From Streptomyces cyanogenus (GTDB lineage: Bacteria; Actinomycetota; Actinomycetes; Streptomycetales; Streptomycetaceae), in assembly GCF_017526105.1 (NCBI RefSeq), contig NZ_CP071839.1:6548001-6612000 (forward strand): a DNA stretch of 64,000 nucleotides. Reading direction: 5' to 3'. Numbering within the stretch: the stretch's first letter is position 1; every line of letters begins with the position of its first letter. Position numbers and translations under genes: made by a program. This document shows, piece after piece, positions 29,444 to 37,734 of this stretch. The notes beneath the pieces are model-generated. The model searched no databases, was not told where the DNA came from, and worked only from the letters and a program-made list of their open reading frames with translations.

Positions 29444-29496
29444 TCCAAATTTGGATGAAGGGCTAGCGTGAGGCGGCAAAGTCATCCAAATTTGAA
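29444..29496. promoter_or_regulatory. Two MarR-type operator copies upstream of yceI
   Basis: A perfect 12-bp palindrome TCCAAATTTGGA at 29444-29455 and a second copy TCCAAATTTGAA at 29485-29496 are 41 bp apart, close to four DNA turns. Both share the core CAAATTTG. They are AT-rich islands in GC-rich DNA between divergent marR and yceI, the second only 18 bases before the yceI start codon. Confidence 0.75.
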
Positions 29497-29514
29497 CCAC
29501 TCTGGAGTACGACC

Positions 29515-30030
29515 ATGACCGTCGCCGTGGAAACAGGCCTCTGGCAGCTCGACCCGACCGCGTCCACCGTCGGCCTGCGGCACAGGACCTTCTGGGGCCT
29601 GGTCACCGTGAAGGGCACCTTCGCCGGCGTCGGCGGCTCCGGCGAGGTCCGTCCCGACGGCTCGGTCACCGGCGCCGTCACCCTGGACGCGGCCTCCCTG
29701 GACACCAGGAGCGCCAAGCGGGACACCCACCTGCGGTCGGCCGACTTCTTCGACACCGGCCACCACCCGGAGATCACCTTCGCCGTGCGCGGGGCCGACC
29801 GGCTCGACGGCGACCAGGTGCGGATCACCGGGCAGCTGACCGTGCGGGGCGTCAGCCGGCCTCTGTCCGTCACGGCCCGCCTCACCGGCGTCAGCGCCGA
29901 GGCGCTGACCCTGGAGGCCGAGTTCGCCGTGGACCGCGACCAGTTCGGCATGGGTTGGAACCAGCTGGGCATGATGCGCGGCCTGACCGCGGTGACGGCC
30001 GCGCTCCGCTTCACCCGCGCGGCGGCCTGA
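29515..30030 (+). CDS. YceI-family lipid-binding protein
   Basis: A 171-residue YceI-like beta-barrel protein; the family binds isoprenoid-type lipids in a lipocalin-like cavity. Typical segments are TVGLRHRTFWGLVTVKGTF and the DTRSAKRDTHLRSADFFD stretch that ends with HHPEITF. No signal peptide is visible, so this copy is cytoplasmic. It is probably controlled by the divergent MarR protein. The last 20 bases overlap the convergent membrane protein gene. Confidence 0.88.
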   Translation: MTVAVETGLWQLDPTASTVGLRHRTFWGLVTVKGTFAGVGGSGEVRPDGSVTGAVTLDAASLDTRSAKRDTHLRSADFFDTGHHPEITFAVRGADRLDGDQVRITGQLTVRGVSRPLSVTARLTGVSAEALTLEAEFAVDRDQFGMGWNQLGMMRGLTAVTAALRFTRAAA

Positions 30031-31783
30031 GACCCAGCTCCGCCCGGCTCAGGTCCCGGGTGGACAGCGTCTGCGGGCTCCCCGTGAAGGCCCGCAGCCG
30101 GAGCCGGGCGCTCTTCTTCGCCGGCAGCGTGAAACCGCCGGACGGCGCCCGCAGTTCCACGGTCGCCGTGGTGTGCGCGGCGAGCGTGGCCGGGCCGCGC
30201 GCCAGCGACCAGTACCGGCTCATGCCCTGGCTGGTGGTGAGCATGTAGTGCGGGGTGAGCGCGGTACCGCCCGTGTTGGTGACCCGCAGGGTCAGCCGGG
30301 ACAGCGTCTGCCCCGAGGTGTGCCGGGCCGCCGTGACGTCCATCCGCAGCGGCGGCCTCCCGGTCGCCGCCAGGGCCGCGCTCACCAGCGCGGGCGCCAG
30401 CAGCACCACGACGGCCGCGGCCAGCGCGGGCCGGCGGCGCGGGCCGGTCAGCGGGCGCGGCCGCGGCTGCCAGGCGCGGGCGAACTCCGGCAGCGGCGCG
30501 GTGACCGCCGCCGCCAGCCACAGCGGGGTCATCATCAGGTAGTAGCCGTCCTGGGACCGGGTCGCCACGTAGAACGCGCACCAGGGCAGCACGGTCGCGG
30601 CCGGACCGAGCCGCCGGACGAACAGCACGAACACCGCCAGCAGGGCGGCGGCGAGCAGCACGCTCGCGTGGCCGTACCAGTCGAGCCGGTCGCTGCCGTG
30701 GGTGAAGTACAGCGACACGTCCACCAGGCCCTGGCCGTGCAGCACCGCGCCCTGGGTCAGCGGCAGGGCGATGCCCTCCAGCCAGTGGCCGGGCTCGCTC
30801 ACCGCGAAGTACGCGTTCACCAGCAGCCAGGTGAGCACCGCGATCCCCGCGATGCGCAGCACCACCCGCGCGGCCGCCCGCCCGCCCAGCTCGCCGCGCC
30901 GCACCGCGTAGACCCCGGCCAGCAGGAACGGCGTGACGAACCACGGCAGTTGCTGGGCCGCGCACGCGGCGCCGAGACACGCGGCCCGCGCGATCCCGGC
31001 CGCGCCCAGCCGGCCGCGCGCACCCAGTCGCGGCCAGCGCACCACCACCGGCACCAGCAGGGCCAGGGCGACGATCGCCGGATAGCCCTGCCGGGCGTAC
31101 CCCGGCAGGAAGCCGAAGCCCAGGCAGACCATGGTCGCCGCCGAACGCCACGGCACCGGCAGCAGCCGCCACAGCACCACCGCGCCCACGACCAGGGCCA
31201 CCGTCGCCGCCCCCGTGGCCGGGGCGCCGCCGTGGCCCAGCCACAGCAGCGGGGCGGTGAGCAGCGGGGTCAGCGGGGGATAGCCGTACGTGAAGTCGTA
31301 CCCGCCGTCAAAGGTCGGCGTCAGCGCGACGCCCTTGGCCTGGAACAGCCAGGGCCAGGGCTGCCCGTACACCGGGTGGCCGGCGACGAGTTCCCGCGCG
31401 GCCTGGCTGGTCAGGGCCGCCTCGTCGCCGCCGCGGTGGTTCAGCGTCCAGGCGCACAGCGTGAGGGTCACCGCGGTCGCCAGGACCACCAGGTCCAGGC
31501 GGGCCAGCGAGCGGGTGCGGCGGACGGTGAGGGCGAGCACGCCGGTCACCAGGATCGAGGCGTAGCAGACCGAGATGACCCCCGCGAGGACCAGCTGGTG
31601 CGTGGCCGCCTGGGTCCACACCGAACGGGTGCCGATGAACAGGCTGACGTCGGCGAGGAGCGTCAGCACGCGGTGCCACTGCGCGGGGCCGTCCGGGGCC
31701 GGTGGGGCGGTAACCGGTACGGCGGACACCGCCGCCGGCAGCCGCCGACCGGGTGTCACCTGCTGCGTTTCTGCCAAGTGCAC
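30011..31783 (-). CDS. Polytopic membrane protein, glycosyltransferase-like
   Basis: A 590-residue protein with about 10-12 hydrophobic segments between residues 60 and 470, followed by a soluble beta-rich C-terminal domain (about 480-590). An early outside loop with NHRGGDEAALTSQAARELVAGHPVYGQPW resembles the loops of GT-C/GT87-like polyprenol-sugar transferases, but no decisive motif is seen. The start is GTG 31783. It could transfer sugars to cell-wall polymers; that is inference only. Its 3' end overlaps yceI by 20 bases. Confidence 0.6.
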   Translation of the reverse strand: MHLAETQQVTPGRRLPAAVSAVPVTAPPAPDGPAQWHRVLTLLADVSLFIGTRSVWTQAATHQLVLAGVISVCYASILVTGVLALTVRRTRSLARLDLVVLATAVTLTLCAWTLNHRGGDEAALTSQAARELVAGHPVYGQPWPWLFQAKGVALTPTFDGGYDFTYGYPPLTPLLTAPLLWLGHGGAPATGAATVALVVGAVVLWRLLPVPWRSAATMVCLGFGFLPGYARQGYPAIVALALLVPVVVRWPRLGARGRLGAAGIARAACLGAACAAQQLPWFVTPFLLAGVYAVRRGELGGRAAARVVLRIAGIAVLTWLLVNAYFAVSEPGHWLEGIALPLTQGAVLHGQGLVDVSLYFTHGSDRLDWYGHASVLLAAALLAVFVLFVRRLGPAATVLPWCAFYVATRSQDGYYLMMTPLWLAAAVTAPLPEFARAWQPRPRPLTGPRRRPALAAAVVVLLAPALVSAALAATGRPPLRMDVTAARHTSGQTLSRLTLRVTNTGGTALTPHYMLTTSQGMSRYWSLARGPATLAAHTTATVELRAPSGGFTLPAKKSARLRLRAFTGSPQTLSTRDLSRAELGLRPPRG

Positions 31784-32008
31784 GGCACGGGACGCTACCG
31801 GTGCCGAGTGAGCGGGGCGCGGAGGGTGGTGAAGAGTCGGGTATGAGCCCGGTAAGAAGCGGGCGATTGCGGATATATGTCGCCGGTTGGGGCGGAGGAG
31901 GGGGTGCCGAATCGGTCGCGCACCGTGTCGCTGTTGGGCCGAACGGGTGACTTGGCGTAAGAATTGGCTGGTGCAGGCATCGAGTGCGAGTCAGGTCGGG
32001 GGGAGCCG

Positions 32009-32398
32009 GTGAGCCGTTACGACGTCACCGATGAACAGTGGGAAGGGCTCGCCCAGGTCGTGCCGCTGCGGGGCCGGGACGCCTGGCCGTCGGCGGTGAA
32101 CCACCGCTCTTTGCCCGACGCGGAGACAGAGACCCGGCGCCGGTTCGTGGTCCTGCGCGTCAACGTCTTCGCGGACGCGCGGGAGGTCGCCGAGACCCTG
32201 ATGGCCGGCGTGCCGGTGCTGCTGGACCTGTCCGGCGCGGAGGGCGAGGTCGCCAAGCGCGTCCTCGACTTCAGCACCGGCGTCGTCTTCGGCCTGGGCA
32301 GCGGAATGCACCGCGTCGACCGCAACGTCTTCCTCCTCACCCCGCCCGGCACCGAGGTCAGCGGCCTGATGGAGGGCGCGGGCATCTCGGGCGGCTGA
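32009..32398 (+). CDS. SepF-like cell division protein paralogue
   Basis: A 129-residue protein whose residues 45-125 match the SepF core (VVLRVNVFADAREVAETLMAGVPVLLDLSGAEGEVAKRVLDF, then GVVFGLGSGMHRVDRNVFLLTP). SepF links FtsZ to the membrane through an N-terminal amphipathic helix and polymerises through the core. Here the N-terminal part is short and lacks an obvious membrane-binding helix. It is not in the division gene cluster, so it is one of the extra SepF-like proteins of Streptomyces. GTG 32009 follows a GGGGGGAG stretch. Confidence 0.8.
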   Translation: MSRYDVTDEQWEGLAQVVPLRGRDAWPSAVNHRSLPDAETETRRRFVVLRVNVFADAREVAETLMAGVPVLLDLSGAEGEVAKRVLDFSTGVVFGLGSGMHRVDRNVFLLTPPGTEVSGLMEGAGISGG

Positions 32399-32525
32399 CA
32401 GCCGGCACGCACCGGGCGGCGGGCCGCCTCCGGACGCTGCTTCAGCCCGGGGTCCGGTCGCCGTCGGCCTGCGGAGTGGGGAGCGGGCGCTGTCCCCTGC
32501 GGTCGGGCCCGGTCGACTCCGGCTC

Positions 32526-33030
32526 GCTTTCCGCCGTGCGGGGCGGGCACTGCTCCTTCCGGTCGGGCTTCCGCTTGCTTTCCAGCGTGCGGGGCGGGAC
32601 CCGGCCCGGCTTCGGTCGCCTCCGGCTCGCTTTCCGGTGTGCGGGGCGGCCGCTGCTTCTGCTCCTTCCGGTCGGGGTCCGTCGCTGTCGGTCTGCGGTG
32701 TGCGGGCGGGGCGGGTGCTGTCCCTTGCGGTCGGGGTCGGCCGCCTCCGCTTGCTTTCCGGTGTGCGGGGCGGCCGCTGCTCCTTCCGGTCGGGGTCCGT
32801 CGCTGTCGGTCTGCGGTGTGCGGGCGGGGCGGGTGCTGTCCCTTGTGGTCGGGGCCGGCCGCCTCCGCTTGCTTTCCGGTGTGCGGGGCGGGCGCTGCTC
32901 CTTCCGGTCGGGCTTCCGCTTGCTTTCCAGCGTGCGAGGCGGGACCCGGCCCGGCTTCGGTCGCCTCCGGCTTGCTTTCCAGCGTGCGGGGCGGGCGCCA
33001 GGCCGGCTTGCTTTCCGGTGTGGCGGACAC
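32526..33030. repeat. Complex tandem repeat array with GCTTTCC core
   Basis: Eight copies of a core close to GCTTTCCRGYGTGCGGGGCGG start at 32526, 32577, 32629, 32753, 32871, 32922, 32974 and 33010. Spacings are 51, 52, 124, 118, 51, 52 and 36 bp, so the array is built from about 51-bp and about 118-bp units in a roughly symmetrical order. The 124-bp unit is a 118-bp unit with an extra TTCTGC. It fills most of the gap between the SepF-like and ATPase genes (32399-33187). Long frames across it on either strand are low-complexity and not called. Confidence 0.85.
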
Positions 33031-33187
33031 CCGGCCGGGGTTCGGTCGCCTTCGGCCCGCCCCGGCGTGCGGTGCCGGCCGGTCCGGTACGCGCGGCGGC
33101 TCCGGGGGGAGCGGGGTGTCCCCCGATCGTAGGAACGTCCCCGCGCCGAAACGGTTCCCCGTGGGGGCGGAGCCCTACGGTCCGCCT

Positions 33188-34405
33188 ATGGCCGTGCCCT
33201 CCGCGCCCTCCGCGTCCGCTCAGCCGCCGGCGGCCGACGCGTCCGCCGCCACCCTTGCCGCGCAAGGCCGCGCGCACGGTCGGGAGTCCGTCGACGTCCG
33301 GTGCCGGATCACCGAGTTGCGGCTGTCGGCCTTCGCCGGCCACCGGCGGGCCGGGTTTCCGCTGGGGCCGGTGACCGTCTTCGCGGGGCCCAGCGGCTCC
33401 GGCAAGACCACCGCGCTCGCCGCGTACGAGGCGCTGGCCCGGCTCGGCGGCGGCGCCCCGCTCGCCGAGGCGTTCCCGGACCCGGTCTCCTGCGTGCCGG
33501 AGCGGGCGCGGCCCGACGCCGAGGGGCGGCGGGGCTTCCGGATCGGCTGTACGGCCGACGGCGCGGAGGGTCCGGTCCGGCTCGACGTCGCCGTCCAGGC
33601 CGAACCGTACCCGCGGATCGTGGGGGAGCGGCTGACCGCGCGCGGGGTCGTCCTGCTGGAGACCGCGCTGCGCGACCCCGGGCGCCGCACCGTCCAGGCC
33701 GCCTGGCACACCGCGGGTTCCGCCCCGGTGACCCGCGCCCCGCTCCCCGACGACCGCCTGGGCACGGCCCTGCTGCCGCTGCGGGTGGCCGGCAAGACGG
33801 ACGGCCAGCGGCATGTGCTCGCCGCTGCCGAGCAGATGGTCGTCGCCCTGCGCTCCGTCTTCCCCTGCGATCCCCGCCCGGAGCGCATGCGCCGGCCGGT
33901 GCCGTCCGGTTCCGGCCGGCTGCTGCCCGGCTGCGACAACCTCGCCGACGTACTGTGGCGCACGCGCGCGGAGTGCGGCCGGCGGCACGGTCAGCTGGTC
34001 GGGGCGCTGCACGCGGGCTGCGCCGGCCCGGTGACCGACCTGGTCGCCGAGCCGATGGCCGACGGCACGGTACGGGCGCTGCTCGACCGCGGCGACGGCT
34101 TCCGTACCGCTCTCGCCCGGCTCGGCGACGGCGAGCTGCGCTACCTCGCGCTGACGCTGGTGCTGCTGACCGGTCCGGGCGTGCTCGACGTGGACACCCC
34201 GGGCGAGGTGCCCGACGCGCTGCGCACCCTCACCGTCCTCGCCGACGGTTTCGACCGCGGCCTCGACCCCCGCCAGCGCCGCGAGTTGCTGCGGCTGGCC
34301 GTCCGGATGGGCGAGCGCGGGCACATCCGCTGCGTGGCCGCTGTGCAGGACGCCTCCTGGGCCACCGGGATCCCCGGGACCACGGTGGTACACCTGAACC
34401 CGTGA
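33188..34405 (+). CDS. AAA-type P-loop ATP-binding protein
   Basis: A 405-residue protein with Walker A GPSGSGKTT (67-75) after a beta strand (PVTVFA), as in SMC/OLD-like AAA_21 proteins that begin ITELRLSAFAGHR. The C-terminal half contains an LGDGELRYLALTLVLL segment like an ABC signature followed by GVLDVD as a weak Walker B. This layout is like ATPases that sense or repair DNA, but the function is unknown. The downstream MazG-like gene overlaps by four bases, so the two act together. The start is ATG 33188; the first 35 residues are low-complexity. Confidence 0.7.
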   Translation: MAVPSAPSASAQPPAADASAATLAAQGRAHGRESVDVRCRITELRLSAFAGHRRAGFPLGPVTVFAGPSGSGKTTALAAYEALARLGGGAPLAEAFPDPVSCVPERARPDAEGRRGFRIGCTADGAEGPVRLDVAVQAEPYPRIVGERLTARGVVLLETALRDPGRRTVQAAWHTAGSAPVTRAPLPDDRLGTALLPLRVAGKTDGQRHVLAAAEQMVVALRSVFPCDPRPERMRRPVPSGSGRLLPGCDNLADVLWRTRAECGRRHGQLVGALHAGCAGPVTDLVAEPMADGTVRALLDRGDGFRTALARLGDGELRYLALTLVLLTGPGVLDVDTPGEVPDALRTLTVLADGFDRGLDPRQRRELLRLAVRMGERGHIRCVAAVQDASWATGIPGTTVVHLNP

Positions 34406-34755
34406 CGGAACACCCCGACCTGGCCCGACTCCAGCGCCGGCTGGCCGAGTTCGCCGCCGCGCGCAACTGGCAGCCGTACCACACGCCCAAGAACCTCGCT
34501 TCCGCCCTTTCGGTGGAGGCCTCCGAACTGGTCGAGATCTTCCAGTGGCTGACGCCGGAGGAGTCGGCCCGGGTGATGGACGACCCCGGCACGGCGCACC
34601 GCGTCACCGACGAGGTCGCCGACGTCCTGGCCTATCTGCTTCAGCTCTGCGACGTCCTCGGCGTCGATCCGCTGGCCGCCCTGGCCGCGAAGATCGAGCG
34701 CAACGAACTCCGCTTCCCGCTCCCCGGTGCCGGTGACCGCCGGCCGGACGCCTGA
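34402..34755 (+). CDS. MazG-like nucleotide pyrophosphohydrolase
   Basis: A 117-residue all-alpha NTP pyrophosphatase of the MazG/RS21-C6 type. The metal-binding acidic motifs are visible: EASELVEIFQW (about 33-43) and DEVADVLAYLLQLCD (about 72-86). Such enzymes hydrolyse non-canonical or excess dNTPs to the monophosphate. It overlaps the ATPase gene (GTGA at 34402-34405), suggesting a two-gene functional unit, possibly for nucleotide-pool or stress control. Confidence 0.85.
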   Translation: MTEHPDLARLQRRLAEFAAARNWQPYHTPKNLASALSVEASELVEIFQWLTPEESARVMDDPGTAHRVTDEVADVLAYLLQLCDVLGVDPLAALAAKIERNELRFPLPGAGDRRPDA

Positions 34756-34924
34756 ACTCCGTTATAACGCTGCGTAGCCGAATTGCCTGTCGAATCCGAA
34801 TTGTTGTCCACAGATTTCCGCCTACCTCTGGCTTTTCGTCTCACTGGCCCTCACTCTGGGTAGTGAACAAGGGAGTTCACGTAGCCGTGCGGGATGGCGC
34901 GGCCGACGGACGGGGGTTCATCGT

Positions 34925-35410
34925 ATGGATGCGGTTCGGCTCATCCTCACGAGCAGGCGCGCCCTGGCAAGGGGCGCCGACACGGCGGAGATGATGACGG
35001 AGGTCTGGCAGGCCCAGGCCCTGGCGCAGGCGATCGGCAGCCGGCTCGCGGTCTCCGGCCCGCCGGAGCTGCGGGGCGAGGCACTGGGGCTGACCGAGCT
35101 GGCGGGCCGGGGCTGCGGGGTCCTGGACCCGCCCGACCTCGACCCGGGCGACCTGCGCGCCGCCCAGCTCACCCGGCTGGACGACGCCCGCGAGACCCTG
35201 CTCTGCCTCGGCGGCCTGCTCGGTGAGGTCGGCATGGCCCTGGTCGGCATGGCCAGCGCCGCGGCCGACGAGACGACGTACTGGCAGTGCATGGAGGCGA
35301 TCGACGCGGCCGACGAGTCGCGCGACCGCGTCCTGGAGATGCTGCGCAAGCTGGCGGCACGGGCGGAGGTGGTGCCGGAGGACGCCCAGGACAGCCCGTC
35401 CGGGGTGTGA
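34925..35410 (+). CDS. DUF6099-like protein
   Basis: A 161-residue acidic, mostly helical protein beginning MDAVRLILTSRRALARG. It resembles the DUF6099 family found in Streptomyces, of unknown function. No signal peptide, membrane segment or catalytic motif is seen. GGGGG lies seven bases before the ATG. The 169 bp before it are AT-richer and contain the palindrome GTTATAAC near 34760, a likely promoter region. Confidence 0.6.
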   Translation: MDAVRLILTSRRALARGADTAEMMTEVWQAQALAQAIGSRLAVSGPPELRGEALGLTELAGRGCGVLDPPDLDPGDLRAAQLTRLDDARETLLCLGGLLGEVGMALVGMASAAADETTYWQCMEAIDAADESRDRVLEMLRKLAARAEVVPEDAQDSPSGV

Positions 35411-35548
35411 AGCGCCGCGGGCACCTCGGCGACGGCGGTGGCGTCGATCGACGTCCGAGAAGTCGATCGTGCCGGCGACGGGGCCGGCGCGCGGGGCGGC
35501 CGGTTCTCACCCGGCAGGGCACGGCCGTGCCGCAGGGCGCCGGCGCGG

Positions 35549-35577
35549 TTGACACGGCAGGTGCCGTGCAGGATAGG
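35549..35577 (+). promoter_or_regulatory. Promoter-like element before the LLM-class oxidoreductase
   Basis: TTGACA at 35549-35554 is a consensus -35 box and GATAGG at 35572-35577 lies 17 bp downstream. The -10 would end only three bases before the annotated ATG, so transcription would begin inside the gene; the element may instead serve another start. Confidence 0.3.
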
Positions 35578-35580
35578 TGT

Positions 35581-36504
35581 ATGGACCTTCGAATCTTCAC
35601 CGAGCCCCAGCAGGGGGCTGCCTACGACACCCTGCTCACCGTGGCGAAGGCCACCGAGGACCTCGGATTCGACGCCTTCTTCCGTTCCGACCACTATCTC
35701 CGCATGGGCGCCGTGGACGGGCTGCCCGGCCCGACGGACGCCTGGATGACGCTGGCCGGCCTGGCCCGTGAGACCAAGCGCATCCGCCTCGGCACCCTGA
35801 TGACCGCCGGCACCTTCCGGCTGCCCGGTGTGCTCGCCATCCAGGTCGCCCAGGTCGACCAGATGTCGGGCGGCCGGGTCGAACTCGGTCTCGGCGCGGG
35901 CTGGTTCGAGGAGGAGCACAAGGCGTACGGCATCCCGTTCCCGAAGGAGAGGTTCGCGCGGCTGGAGGAGCAGCTCGCGATCGTCACCGGACTGTGGGCG
36001 ACCGAGGTCGGCAAGACCTTCGACTTCCACGGCACGTACTACGACCTCACCGACTCGCCGGCGCTGCCCAAGCCCGCCCAGCGGAAGGTCCCGGTGCTCA
36101 TCGGCGGCCACGGCGCGACCCGTACCCCGCGGCTCGCCGCCCGGTACGCCGACGAGTTCAACGTCCCGTTCGGCTCGGTCGAGGACAGCGCGCGGCAGTT
36201 CGCCCGGGTGCGGACCGCCGCGGTGGAGGCGGGCCGGGCCGCGGACGACCTGACGTACTCCAACGCGCTCGTGGTCTGCGTGGGCAAGGACGACCAGGAG
36301 GTGGCCCGGCGGGCCGCCGCGATCGGCCGTGAGGTGGACGAGCTGAAGGCCAACGGGCTGGCGGGTTCCCCCGCCGAGGTCGTCGACAAGATCGGCCGGT
36401 ACGCCGAGATCGGCTCCAGCCGGATCTACCTCCAGGTGCTGGACCTCGACGACCTGGACCACCTGGAACTGATCGCCGGCCAGGTCCAGTCGCAGCTGTC
36501 GTAG
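35581..36504 (+). CDS. LLM-class F420-dependent oxidoreductase
   Basis: A 307-residue TIM-barrel protein of the luciferase-like (LLM) family, F420-using subgroup. Family segments MDLRIFTEPQQGA, DAFFRSDHYL, RIRLGTLMT and RVELGLGAGWFEEEH are present. It probably reduces or oxidises a small molecule with F420H2 as the cofactor; the substrate is unknown. The length and N-terminus match close homologues known from Streptomyces. The gene converges with the DD-peptidase gene across a strong terminator. Confidence 0.87.
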   Translation: MDLRIFTEPQQGAAYDTLLTVAKATEDLGFDAFFRSDHYLRMGAVDGLPGPTDAWMTLAGLARETKRIRLGTLMTAGTFRLPGVLAIQVAQVDQMSGGRVELGLGAGWFEEEHKAYGIPFPKERFARLEEQLAIVTGLWATEVGKTFDFHGTYYDLTDSPALPKPAQRKVPVLIGGHGATRTPRLAARYADEFNVPFGSVEDSARQFARVRTAAVEAGRAADDLTYSNALVVCVGKDDQEVARRAAAIGREVDELKANGLAGSPAEVVDKIGRYAEIGSSRIYLQVLDLDDLDHLELIAGQVQSQLS

Positions 36505-36562
36505 CCCCCCGGGCAGACCCGCCGGGCTCCGCGTCCCGCGACGCTCCGCCGCCGGAAGAGCT

Positions 36563-36590
36563 GCCGGGGGGACCGGATGATCCCCCCGGC
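36563..36590. terminator. Bidirectional terminator between convergent genes
   Basis: GCCGGGGGGA (36563-36572) pairs perfectly with TCCCCCCGGC (36581-36590) around an eight-base loop, six bases beyond the stop of the minus-strand DD-peptidase and 59 beyond the LLM gene. Confidence 0.8.
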
Positions 36591-36595
36591 GAGGC

Positions 36596-37549
36596 TCAGC
36601 CGCGCTGAGTGAAGCCGTAGTCGAGGATCTTCGTCGCGTCCTTGAAGCGCTGGTCCGGCGACGTGTCCGCGAGGATCGTGCCCACGACCGTCTTCGAGCC
36701 GCGGGTGGCCGCGAAGACCAGGCAGAACTTCGCCTCCGGCCCGGAGCCGGTCTTCACGCCGAACGCGCCCCGGTACGAGCCGAGGAGCTTGTTGGAGTTG
36801 TTCCACGGCTGCATGGCGTGCGTGCCGCCGCCGGGCCGGTACGACTTCATGTCGTCGTAGACCTTCGTCCCGACGACCTTCTTGAACGTCTTGTTCTTCA
36901 GCGCGACCCCGGCCAGCTTGGCCAGGTCCCGCGGCGAGGAGTAGTTCTTCCCGTTGGACACCCCGTCGAAGGAGTCGAAGTGGGTGTTCGTCAGGCCGAG
37001 TTCACGCGCCTTGGCGTTCATCTTGCCGATGAACGACTTCGTGCGCTGGGCCGTCGTCGAGCCGGTGCCGTAGGCGTCCGCCAGTGCGTAGGCCGCGTCG
37101 CAGCCCGAGGGGAGCAGCAGGCCGTACAGCAGGTCGCCGACCGACATCGAGTCGCCGAGGAGCAGGCCGGCGCTGGAGTAGCGCTGCTGGTGCGTGACCG
37201 GGTCGATGACGTAGTCGGTGTACTCCTTCTTGATCTTCACCTTCTTCCCGAGGTTCACGTCGCGCTGCGACAGCACCACCAGCGCGGTCATGATCTTGGT
37301 CGTGGAGCCGGTGCGCAGCCGCCCGTCCGGCGCCTTGCCGAAGAGCTGCTTGCCCGTGGCCGTGTTCATGGCGTACGCGCCCTGGGCCGACACCTGCGGC
37401 GCCGCGGCGGCGGAGTGCGGGGCGGAGGCCGTGGCCGGCGCCGCCGCCTGGGCGGGAGCGGTCGCGAGGACGCCGGCGCCGAGGACGGCTCCGGCCGTCA
37501 GCGCTACGGCGGCTCTCCGGCGGCCGCGGATTCCCTGGCCGTGGGTCAT
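36596..37549 (-). CDS. Secreted DD-peptidase of the Streptomyces K15 type
   Basis: A 317-residue penicillin-binding protein (family S11) with an N-terminal signal peptide (about 1-35, ending APAQAAA). The active-site motifs are Ser82-Thr-Thr-Lys85, Ser148-Gly-Cys150 and Lys266-Thr-Gly268. Most family members have S-x-N as second motif; Cys in that place is the known feature of the Streptomyces K15 DD-transpeptidase. It acts outside the membrane on peptidoglycan stem peptides. ATG 37549 follows GGGGGAA. It is divergent from a lipoprotein gene. Confidence 0.9.
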   Translation of the reverse strand: MTHGQGIRGRRRAAVALTAGAVLGAGVLATAPAQAAAPATASAPHSAAAAPQVSAQGAYAMNTATGKQLFGKAPDGRLRTGSTTKIMTALVVLSQRDVNLGKKVKIKKEYTDYVIDPVTHQQRYSSAGLLLGDSMSVGDLLYGLLLPSGCDAAYALADAYGTGSTTAQRTKSFIGKMNAKARELGLTNTHFDSFDGVSNGKNYSSPRDLAKLAGVALKNKTFKKVVGTKVYDDMKSYRPGGGTHAMQPWNNSNKLLGSYRGAFGVKTGSGPEAKFCLVFAATRGSKTVVGTILADTSPDQRFKDATKILDYGFTQRG

Positions 37550-37734
37550 GGTTTCCCCCTTCTGTCACTGGTCAGTTGACGAAGGCTCACTCCATCAGGT
37601 CCGGGACCTCGGAGCCATAACGGAGATCACATGGAGGACACGCGGAGTTCACAACAGACCAACAGTGGACACCCTGTGGCGGAACTGTGGGCTCCACCAC
37701 AGCGCACCCGTTCTCCGGCTGATCGGATGACCCG

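Noticed and set aside
32038..33132. Long frames on both strands across the repeat array
   Set aside because: The products are built from the DNA repeats, lack a proper start signal and overlap the SepF-like gene.
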